A DNA stretch of 64,000 nt. Origin: Luidia sarsii (lineage: Eukaryota > Echinodermata > Asteroidea > Paxillosida > Luidiidae). How positions within the stretch are numbered: position 1 is the stretch's first letter; each line of letters opens with the position of its first letter. Positions 28,801 through 37,726 of the stretch are shown piece by piece. The notes under the pieces are model-generated. The model ran no database searches. It saw nothing but the letters and a program-made list of their open reading frames with translations, and was not told the origin of the DNA. The stretch is from the NCBI GenBank assembly GCA_949987565.1, contig OX465107.1:15708305-15772304 (forward strand), given 5' to 3'. The translations under genes and the position numbers were made by a program.

Positions 28801-31800
28801 ATCGCCAGCCACGGCGGCCACCTTCCTGGCGCAGAGTTGCAGCGCGACCGAGTCCACAACATTGTCAACGGAACTCTGCAATGGGACCACACAGATGCTC
28901 ATTTGACCTCTCAAGATTGCAGACTTTACACAGTGGTCAATGCGGGGGGGAATGCCACCATGCAGAATAGCATTCCTGCAGTTAACTTTCTAAAGCCAAA
29001 GGCAGAAGCATGCTGAGAGGTTGTTCTGCCTTTCAGAAAATTTACGGTGACGCCATGTACATGTGCTTCATTATATAGACATGGTACTAATTATGGGGAT
29101 ATACACGTATGCTAATAAATTATTACTAGTAAATGGTGACAATGTAAACAATTTTCGTGTAAACTACCTTCACCATGACAAGACTAAACTCGGATTTGGC
29201 CATTAATTGAGTTTGCTAAAAAAATATTATTTTTTTTTAAATCAGTGACAGTTTCGATTGACAGTTTGAAACTTACACTTTGCACTCTATCCATCAGTAT
29301 AGCTGCAATCTGGTCCTTGGAGTAGGGAGGGAAGTTCAGGAGCTGAGGTTTGCATTTGGGTCTGGCTTGTAGTCTGGGCAGAATCCGATCGGTCAAGTCC
29401 AAAGCATTGGCAATCCCTGCAGATCAAAAACACGAGTGATCAACAAAATCCATACACTCTTGAATGCAAATTGAAAAGGAAATGTCCTGAACATTCATGT
29501 TCTAAGCTTGGGGCTCTGAAATAAAACACAAACTGTTGAAATGTCTATCTACATGTAAAACCGGTAAAATGGACACCCCTGTTGGGTATCACTTCAATCT
29601 CCCTGATCATTTGATATCAGATATGAGTGTACTGGGCATAGAATCACTTGGTCACCGTAGTAATGCTGTCCGTCTTAGCCGTGAGAAAATGTGGATGAAG
29701 CGTCTTCGGACTATTCAACCACATGGTCTCAACATCCAGGAGGGTAATGACTAACACCATGCAGCTTTCTGATAATCCTTCTTTTGTGTTCAGTCCTTCA
29801 CACTTCTCTCTTTGGTCTTTCCCCCTCTTGTCACTAATCCCTACCCTACTCCTTGCCCTTCTCTTTGATCTTTCCCCCTCCTCTCACTAATCCCTACCCC
29901 ACTGCTTGCCCTTCCCTTTGATCTCTCCCTACCAGCTTCACTCTTTGTCCTTTGTTTCTCATCCGTGTCCTGTTCACTCCCCCCCCCTCCTCCATGTACA
30001 TGTATCTGTTTTGTCCTTGTCACTCTGCCTTTGAGAAAGGTCCCGCTAGGATCGAAACGTCAGGCCCACTAAATTTTAGATTTACATTTTCGTAATTTTA
30101 GTCAGTAAGCAGTTTGCAACATTTTTGTATATCACCTACATGTAACTAATGTAAAATGTGAAAAATGGCAAAGACAATTTTGATTGGACTGACACTTGAA
30201 CCCAAGACACGAGGTTTTGCGTACCGACGCTCTTACCCATCTGAGCTACCCAGCCATTAGATAATGGCCATGCCAAATAGTCAATTAGTCTTTTCCGGGG
30301 TGGGGGCACCAGCCAGCCAGAAGCATTCAAGCATGGTTCATTCTAATCAAAGATATAGACTGGAAACATACCGATGAGGAGTAGTCGTGACTTGGGTAAT
30401 GACGGCCATTCAAACATTGTGTAAAGAACCTCTTGCCCTTTGCTATCCAGATGATCAATCTCGTCCAAGACAAGCACTCTGTAAAAACACAGCAAGATAC
30501 ACATAGGCCTATGACTTCATTCTGTTAAGAGGCTGCATTAGTGATAAGCATCGCTGATACTCTGTGTTCTCTGCCATGGCTATACATGTAAGCTTGGAGC
30601 AGTGAAGTGGTCTCTCACCGACTAATATATATATATACGTGAGGTGGACCATAAAGATGTGATGAGGGTGTCTACACAATCTAATACAAAGGGGAGACAT
30701 TGGATGAAGGTTGTTCATAAAGAATTCATTATATCAAAACTCATGACTCCTCAAAACAGACCACATAATGTGATTGTAAGACTGCAGGGCAAAGTTCAAG
30801 TCCCTATGCAATTCAGCGGGACAAAGCCTCCCAAATGTACACACATCTTACATCAGGTGCATTAACATCCACTGAATCGCACCTGGGTTTTTTAATCCCA
30901 CAATGCACCACTCACGCCCTGATTGACAGACGGGAAGTAGTGTGCTTGTTTATATATATCCCTGCTTGGGCCACCCTCAAGGACACACCCACCATTTGAC
31001 CACAACTGCTCACCACAATCTGCTCGCTTTTTTTTTTGCTACGCTATTTCTAGGCCTGTGTGGACACGACCAAAAAAGAAAGGTCTTTGAATCGCAATTC
31101 AAATCGCACTCAATGCACTCACACCATGGGGCCTGAGGAGGTGAAGGACTTCTGCAGCTTCTTGGCGGCTTCCTTTGCCGCTGGCCGCCCTGCCTCTGGA
31201 TGCATGTTCTCCCACACCTTGCCGTAGATTCCCTGGCTCTGCCTCACCGACATGCAGTTCACAAAGACCACCTCAGCCTTCCCCAACAGCTTCTACACAC
31301 GACAAACAGTGAGAACAACCGTGAGCAATGCAATGCTCCCTAATCAAGACAGCAGATAAATTGTCTGTTGATTCAAGGCATGTGTAGATATTTGAGGCAT
31401 CTACTAAATACTAAGGAAATACTGCAGAGACATACACGGTACACTGTTCATTCGTTGCAAGCTTGAAGCAGAGTGGCCCCTCAGAGGGCTTTTTAAACTG
31501 AGCTCCACACAGAGATGTACACACATAATATAGAAAATCTGTCTGGTCTGTGGTTAGGTGAACAATAAAGCCATGAACAGTAAGGGCAGAGCTTAGCATT
31601 GTTGTATAGTCATATTGGAAGCTCAATTTGGATAATTCAAATGTCTAGCAACTTAGGAAACGCTCGGGTTAACTTGAATATTAATGGAGCCACCACTGTT
31701 TTATTCTTTTCAACCTGTTAGGGTTACTTGGTTGTGGAGCCAGTATTACAAGCAAACAAATCTGGGCCCAATGTCATAGCTCTGCTTACTGTAAGCATAG

Positions 31801-34800
31801 AATCGACGCTCACGAAAGCCAAAAAATTAGCCTATATTATTTCTTGCTTCCGTGAGCAAAAATGGTTCACTACGTGCATGCGTGAATAAATCGCTTCCCT
31901 GCCTGCGATGCAAAGGAAACCCATCACGATGTCGCTGCTAATTGCTGCGCTTTACCTTCTGGCGATGCAGGACGTGGGACAGGCAGGCTGTCTTGCCAGT
32001 GCCCGGCGCTCCCGAGATGTACAAGCTGCCAGCTCTGGGTTCCTTCAGGTGGCCCGTCAGGAAGGAGGTGATAGTGTCCAGCTCCTTGTCCCGGCACAGC
32101 AGGTGATCGGGGAGGGCGGTGTGCAGCGCTTGCTTGGTCCTGTCGTAACCTTCTCCTAAAGGCAACAAAAAGTCTCAAAATTTAGTGGGCCTGACATTTC
32201 GATCCTAGCAGGACCTTTCTTAAAGGCAGATAAGTGTTGATAAGTTCTAGTCCAAGTACAACTGGCCAGTGCTCCCACTGTGTATGGGTTTTAATTTCTC
32301 TGACAGATGCTGGTCTGTATGTACTGTTAAAGGACCTGAGAATGTACAGGACTTGAAACTAGGAACCTTTGGCAGTCCCGTTTTGCAAATTGGTTTCCAT
32401 TTGGAAGGTTCTTTCACACACTGCAAGCAGCAGAAATGTAACTAATTATTTTATGGTAATGGATAAAATTGGGCATTAGGGTGGGAGAGAGAGACAGAGA
32501 GCGAGAGAGTGAGATAGAAACTAAGCGAGAGAGGGGGAGAGAGAGGGGGGTACAAGCCGTCCCTACTTACCCTCAGCTTTCTCAAGCCTCAGAGGAGTTC
32601 TGACTTTCTTCGGAGACTGACGGGACTTGGTCGGCGTCAAACTGCCAGGCTTTTCTGCGACTACTTCCATCTTCTGGGCCCGCGACGCCACCGGGCTCTC
32701 CGACTCGCCCTCGTCTGCTTTCTCCGCGGTTCTCCTCGCGAGACGGCGGAGGAGAGGTGAGGCGACATTGGGCGTGGCCTTGGTGACGGGCATGGCCTTG
32801 CCAACGGGCGTGGCCTTGTCGACAGGCGTGGCCTTGCCGACGGGCCTGGGAGACTGCTTGGAGACCGGTGACCGTGGCGACGGAGCCTCGGCCAATCTGA
32901 CAGGAATGTTTTCCTTCTTCATCTTTCGGGGGCTGCAGCAGGGTGAGGGCTGGCGGGCGTCATTGGTTGAAACCTCTGTGGTGGGAAAAAAAAGGTGCGA
33001 ATTCAAAACCCATAAATTCAAAACATTATTGGCTCTCAAATTTCCATTACCCACTCATGTATTCATCAGGCTTCTGCTAGGCCTTAAGTGATCGTATTTT
33101 TCGTTGATAGAATGCGCATCGCATAGAAAACAAATGTCAGAGTAACAAAAACTCGTCTTTCCAGAGATTTGAAACTGAGGTACTGGTTTAACATACCAGT
33201 GCTGTATCAAGCCTCGGGCTTAAGGTTTTTTTTACTATCCCACAGGGCTAGTAAATTGACTTTTTTGCTAGCCCGCAGCAAGTTTTACTAGCCCTGTAAA
33301 ATTAGTATTGAATTTAACACAAGGTTATTAGGTCAAGTAAAACAAATTATTAGTTTCTACTTTCTCATCTCCGCCCGCATAGGTTGTTTTTGGCACCACA
33401 CCGCTGTCTACTTTTAACTATAATACTAGTCCGCCGGGCTAGCAAAGTGGGACATTTTACTAGCCCACAGCTGTTTTTACTAGACAATGACCGCCGGGCT
33501 AGTGCTAAGGTCGAGCCCTGTGTATACTACCTCTCTGGGCTGCAAAACGAAGGACCTCCTAAAGAGTCATCTTCACTCTGATCTGACTTTCACAGTCGGT
33601 ATGACTAGATAACCTAACCTAATAATCTAGAAAATGTGGTACAGAAACTCAGACCTATAAATAATGGCAGTATATAATGACCCGGCAACGGGCATTCTTC
33701 TTGCAAACACTATTCTGCACTATTGGCAAACTGTCGTTTACGTTGTGCCGGCTCTCTTGCCCGACAGGTTATTCAGGAACGACCTACGGCAGAATAACCT
33801 TTCAGGCAAGAGAGCCGGCAACGCGCAATTGGCAATTGGCCAATCAGAGTAAGGGACAGGCTGAATAGCGTTTGCGGGAAGAGTGCCGTTGCCGGGTGAA
33901 TATACCCTAACATATATAATCTGTAACCCAATCTTGAGCCAGATGTTGAACAAATTCAACACGTTGAACACGTTGAACAAATTCAACATGATGAAGAAGT
34001 TGAACACGTTGAACACGTTGAACACGTTGAACAAATTCAACACGATGAAGAAGTTGAACACGTTGAACAAGTTGAACAAGTTGAACAAGTTGAACAAGTT
34101 GAACAAGTTGAACAAGTTGAACAAGTTGAACGCGTTGAATGCGTTGAATAAGTTGAACGCGTTGAACGCGTTGAACGCGTTGAACACGGTGAACAAGTTG
34201 AGCAAGTTGAACACGTTGAACACGATGAAGAAGTTGAACACGTTGAACAAGTTGAACAAGTTGAACAAGTTGAACAAGTTGAACAAGTTGAACAAGTTGA
34301 ACAAGTTGAACAAGTTGAACGCGTTGAATGCATTGAATAAGTTGAACGCGTTGAACGCGTTGAACGCGTTGAACACGGTGAACAAGTTGAGCAAGTTGAA
34401 CACGTTGAACACGATGAAGAAGTTGAACAAGTTGAGCAAGTTGAACACGTTGAACACGATGAAGAAGTTGAACACGTTGAACAAGTTGAACAAGTTGAAC
34501 AAGTTGAATGCGTTGAATAAGTTGAACGCGTTGAACGCGTTGAACGCGTTGAACACGGTGAACAAGTTGAGCAAGTTGAACACGTTGAACATGTTGAACA
34601 CGTTGAACACGTTGAACACGTTGAACATGTTGAACACGTTGAACACGTTGAACAAGTTGAACAAGTTGAGCAAGTTGAACACGTTGAACAAGTTGAACAA
34701 GTTGAGCAAGTTGAACACGTTGAACACGTTGAACACGTTGAACAAGTTGAACAAGTTGAACACATTGAACAAGTTGAACAAGTTGAACAAGTTGAACAAG

Positions 34801-35220
34801 TTGAACAAGTTGAGCAAGTTGAACATGTTGAACAAGTTGAACAAGTTCAACACGTTGAACAAGCAGAGCAAGTTGAACATGTACTCTACCTTGCAGTAGG
34901 CTCCGTTTCCTTGGTGAGGGAGGTGTTTTGGGGTCACCTTTCAAGCCAGAGTCAAGTCTCCTCCGGGCTGACCGATTGGTATCTGTGTCCTTCATGGCGG
35001 GTGAGTTGGTCAGTTCCTCTGCGAGGGCAGGCTTCGCCGCTGGCGCCTGTCTCCTGGCGCACTGCAAGCCCTCCTTGCCCATCGGCTGGGGGGAGTACCG
35101 ACGTTTCTCCGCTACGCATTTATTCTGGGGCTCCTTCTGCGGGGTTCTGCTGCTGTTGCGCGTCTTGCGGCACTTGAAAGGAATGGAACTCTGCACCTGG
35201 TTGCGGGTTTGTATAGGCAT
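25833..35220 (-). CDS. CDC6: CDC6, replication-licensing AAA+ ATPase, complete, 10 coding exons
   Basis: CDC6 binds ORC at origins and loads MCM2-7 with CDT1. Exons in transcript order are 35220-34890, 32975-32571, 32155-31956, 31292-31123, 30478-30372, 29416-29277, 28875-28775, 27992-27713, 27327-27187 and 25928-25833. All join in frame, giving 656 aa (human 560). The N-terminus MPIQTRNQVQSSIPF resembles the human start and fixes the ATG. Exon 1 has a cyclin-binding RRRL and CDK-type TPPSPRKR. Exon 2 has SPRK, a KEN box (KKEN) and a repeated KATPV block. Walker A GAPGTGKT is at about residues 294-301 and Walker B DEID at about 374-377. Sensor 1 lies around LIGIANALDLTD and sensor 2 around GDIRKALDVCR. 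The C-terminal winged-helix exons (8-10) match human closely. The extra length lies in the disordered N-terminal part. Confidence 0.96.
26095..26257. mobile_element. Penelope-like head-to-head palindrome 3
   Basis: The reversed arm ends GCAGGAACTTTCTCACTGCC. The forward arm starts CTTTGAGAAAGGTCCTGCTC and continues to AGTCAGTAAGCAGTTTAAAG. Confidence 0.75.
26840..27065 (+). repeat. Dispersed repeat E, copy in CDC6 intron 9
   Basis: GCCCCTACACAACATTGGTA, AAGATCGAAAAACAG and, further on, GAATGCTGCATTTTCGCAAA parallel the copies at 41597-41775 (+) and 39115-39290 (-). Coding potential is not apparent. Confidence 0.65.
27412..27575 (-). mobile_element. tRNA-derived SINE family B, full copy
   Basis: On the minus strand it begins with an A-box-like CAGCTCGGTGATCAAGTGGT and has the B box GTGGGTTCGAATCCTGCC. 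The tail includes CATTCAGTGTTTATCGC and GGGCAAAACCTCATTGAATC. This is the reference copy for the pieces at 12.6, 16.4 and 42.2 kb. Confidence 0.75.
28090..28465. repeat. Direct duplication in CDC6 intron 7
   Basis: GCCAACCGCAAGGCCCAAAA (28089) recurs as GCCAACCACAAGGCCCAAAT (28394), both followed by GGCCACTCAA and GTGATGGCTAAGAAG. The offset is 305 bp. Confidence 0.8.
29530..30128 (+). mobile_element. Penelope-like element 3' part: endonuclease C-terminus, 3' UTR and terminal unit
   Basis: An ORF at 29536-29754 ends the GIY-YIG endonuclease of a PLE, with PVGYHFNLPDHLISDMSVLG, then SREKMWMKRLRTIQPHGLN. About 270 bp of pyrimidine-rich 3' UTR follows, then the hammerhead-like terminal unit GCCTTTGAGAAAGGTCCCGC. 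The element ends near TTGCAACATTTTTGTATATC. No reverse transcriptase remains, so it is 5' truncated and lies in CDC6 intron 5. Confidence 0.82.
30155..30335 (-). mobile_element. tRNA-derived SINE family A, copy in CDC6 intron 5
   Basis: The plus strand shows AAATGGCAAAGACAATTTTG, a reversed B box (ACTTGAACCCAAGACACG), a reversed A box region (GCTCTTACCCATCTGAGCTA) and the head CCGGGGTGGGGGCACCAGCC. It directly follows the PLE 3' end. Confidence 0.75.
32168..32232 (-). mobile_element. Penelope-like 3' terminal fragment
   Basis: AAAATTTAGTGGGCCTGACA and GATCCTAGCAGGACCTTTCT lie 13 bp from the CDC6 exon 3 acceptor. Confidence 0.75.
32483..32549. repeat. GA-rich tract beside the CDC6 exon 2 donor
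   Basis: About 65 bp of GAGA and GGGGA repeats (TCTC on the transcript) ends about 20 bp before the donor. Confidence 0.85.
32571..32975 (-). CDS. CDC6: CDC6 exon 2: regulatory region with KEN box and KATPV repeats
   Basis: This 135-codon exon is lineage-variable and precedes the ATPase. It carries several Ser/Thr-Pro sites, the KEN degron, and about four imperfect repeats of KATPVGKATPV type with TP sites. An RRLARR cluster follows. In vertebrates this region takes CDK phosphorylation and APC/C-Cdh1 recognition; the same role here is inferred. A GA-rich tract (32483-32549) starts about 20 bp after its donor. Confidence 0.88.
33943..34880. repeat. 9-bp minisatellite (GTTGAACAA)n in CDC6 intron 1
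   Basis: About 940 bp of 9-mers of GTTGAACAA, GTTGAACAC, GTTGAACGC and ATGAAGAAG types. They are arranged in higher-order blocks of about 150-180 bp. The array ends about 10 bp from the CDC6 exon 1 donor. The frames are stop-free, including the continuation of exon 1's own frame into a VQLVQ repeat. Confidence 0.96.
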
Positions 35221-35396
35221 CTTGATGACTTTCTGGCACCTTGATGTTGGACAGAAAGAGAATAATGGTGTTAGTTTGTTACTGAGTGACAACTTACCGC
35301 ATGTGCGTCTTCGCAGCTAGCCGCTATACCGTCCTACAGGGGACCAGACTGCCAGTTGCAGCGCTGCCGTTTGAATCTTGCGACCGAACCGGGAGG

Positions 35397-36562
35397 GTGG
35401 TGTTTAGTAAGGTGCCCTAGTGCAGCCAAATGCAAAATAATTCTTAAAATAATTCAAAATGCTGTGTGGCACTGTAAAAAAAAATTTGTGTTCATCTTTG
35501 GTGTTTTTTCGACACTGCTTCTAACACTTTCCTCAAATCATTCATAATTTATGCTTAAAACGTAAAACGTATTGTCTTGTTGATGTCTTCTTTTGTGACG
35601 TTTAAAAAAACTCCACAATCCTCTTTCTCACTGCTTCTTCAGTTATGACCTTTCCCAATGTCACTCCAGAGACACATTTCCTCCTTCTTGGTACTTTCTC
35701 TAGCTGCCCTTTTATTTTATTTATATTTTTCATAAAAGCCTATTGGGCCATGTTACTTTTTGTCTTTAAATAATAATAATAAAAATATTTTTAAAAATTA
35801 TATAAGCGATACGCCCTATAGGAGGCTCCATAGTTTTTACCCTGAACGGACTGCCTCAAGTTGCGTGATATATTTTTTTTCTACGGATGTTGGGGTTTGT
35901 TATGGTACACTCAGATTTTTTTAGGACCAAAAATAAAGAAAACTGGACCTTCGAAGCAACTGCCAATTTTGTACCTAGGAAAATAGACCCCAAAAGAGCA
36001 ACTTTTTGAATCCCACGAGTTTGGCCAACTGGAAAAGCCTTAACTTTCCACATTTTCGGTGACGGACAAGAGCAGGAAACAAACTGTAAGATACGAAGTC
36101 TGAGATCGTTATACGGAGTTGTTTTCATCGTGCGATGTGAGTTAAAAGGCCAAGCGTCGAAAACGTGTAGCGTCGAAAACGGGGGTTCCCACGATACTAC
36201 TACCACTACTACTACTACTACTCGTAGAACAGTATCACCAGTATCACTCAGTAAATACATACAGGAGGAAATGTGTCTCTAGAGTGATATTGGGAAAAGT
36301 CATAACTGAAGAAGCAGCGAGAAAGAGGATTGTGGATTTTTTTTTTAAACGTCACAAAAGAAGACATTAACAAGACCAATACGTTTAAGCATAAATTATG
36401 AATGATTTGGGGAAAGTGTTAGAAGCAGTGTGGAAAAACAAAAACAAAGATGAATACCCAAAAAACATACAGGGAAGAATTTTACAGTGCCACACAGCAT
36501 TTTGAGTTATTTTAAGAATTTATTTTGCGTTTGGCTGACTGGGACACCTTACTAAACACCAC
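35397..36562. mobile_element. Long-TIR non-autonomous DNA transposon, about 1.17 kb
   Basis: The ends GTGGTGTTTAGTAAGGTG and CACCTTACTAAACACCAC are exact inverted repeats. Inverted similarity continues for about 290 bp on each side: 35397-35690 against 36262-36562, including CACAGCATTTTGA, ATTCATAATTTATGC and GAGACACATTTCC. The unique centre is about 570 bp and encodes nothing recognisable. No clear target duplication was found. Confidence 0.88.
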
Positions 36563-37046
36563 TGACGAAAATAGGTGACGATGCTTACTGCGCGGTGCGC
36601 CGCGGACGTCAACAAAACCGGGTAATCTTACGGAAGTGACAGGCTTGATCAACCTTCTCTATGATTATTCTAATAGTAATAGTCTGTGGTGTGGACAAAG
36701 TGACTGGGACCTCTTTTAGTGTGATACTTTCGTCCACATTGTTCAGTTTGAAGAAAAGTCCTTATATCGTCGAAAACCGGTTATTGGAGGATACGGCCAG
36801 GCCGTAGCGTTACGTTTAAATACCATCGTACGGTGCCTGGCGATTTAAACGACAACGAGAAGTTTCAGCTGACAATATTTAAAGCGAATTTCCACCTTTT
36901 TATAATCGTAACAACCAAGAAAGAATGCTCGACCTTTACCTTATGCTTCCTGATGGAATGGAGAATCCCCAGTGCTTTGAACAAGCACGGAACTAGCTGT
37001 GACTCCAATGACGGGTGTGCAGAGACAGAAACAACGCTGATCTGAG

Positions 37047-37059
37047 TTTTCGCGGGAAA
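37047..37059. promoter_or_regulatory. Candidate E2F binding site
   Basis: TTTTCGCGGGAAA fits the two-sided E2F consensus. CDC6 is a classical E2F target in animals. The site is 1.8 kb from the CDC6 ATG, beyond the transposon, and 0.67 kb upstream of the EF-hand gene ATG, so which gene it serves is unknown. Confidence 0.55.
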
Positions 37060-37726
37060 TCTGCACACTAACATCGACGACTGTTTTACGCAACCACACG
37101 GGGATTACATCGTACGCACAGAAGACTCAGAGCTCTATGGCATAGTTCTAGAAACAGAAAACAGTCGTAGAGTCAGCTCTGCAGCTGTTAAAGTGCAGCG
37201 CGCTGTAAGGTTCTAAAGAGGGCGCTCGTCAAATTGACTGTTGCTATCACGAAGTTGTAATGCTTTTTTGTTTATGTACAGCGCATGTGATTATTTTTCA
37301 GACTGACGCGTTGACTTTTCGTTTTAAGAAGATTTTTATTTCAACTATGTCCGCTCAGTAAGAATGTAATGCAACTGAACAATGTCAAACTAATGCAATG
37401 CAGCGCCCCACGTTTGTTGAGACGTTGAGGGCAGCAGACAGAACCGTCTTCAAGCGCGCGCGCACCTCCCATTGTCAAGGTGGCGCGCGCATTACGCGCA
37501 GTTCAATACATTGTGACGTCCTTGTACACAACTTTGCCTCAGAATAAAATCGCTATTCGTAAACACAAGCGTTAAGGTCATCGCTTGGACTGCGCCGCGA
37601 ATTCATAGCATCACATCGGACAGCAAGGTTGGCGGCCCTTGCCAGACTCAGAAGCAAGGCGCACTTTTCAACATCATTTCAAACCTAATGGCTCGGTTTC
37701 AATCATAATAAGAACAAGAAATTATT

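Larger units (their letters stand above)
35221..37726. other. Divergent spacer between CDC6 and the EF-hand gene
   Basis: This 2.5 kb spacer must contain both promoters. It holds the long-TIR element (35397-36562), a consensus E2F-type site (37047-37059) and a GCGCGC-rich patch (37450-37500). A splice-acceptor-like stretch lies about 20-50 bp above the CDC6 ATG, which suggests that a non-coding first exon of CDC6 may lie further right. Confidence 0.6.

Noticed and set aside
33738..34937. Long ORFs (LFNLFN, KLNTLN, TCSTCS, VQLVQ repeats) over the 9-mer array
   Set aside because: They are repeat translations in five frames. Only the frame joined to CDC6 exon 1 is noted, as a retention possibility.
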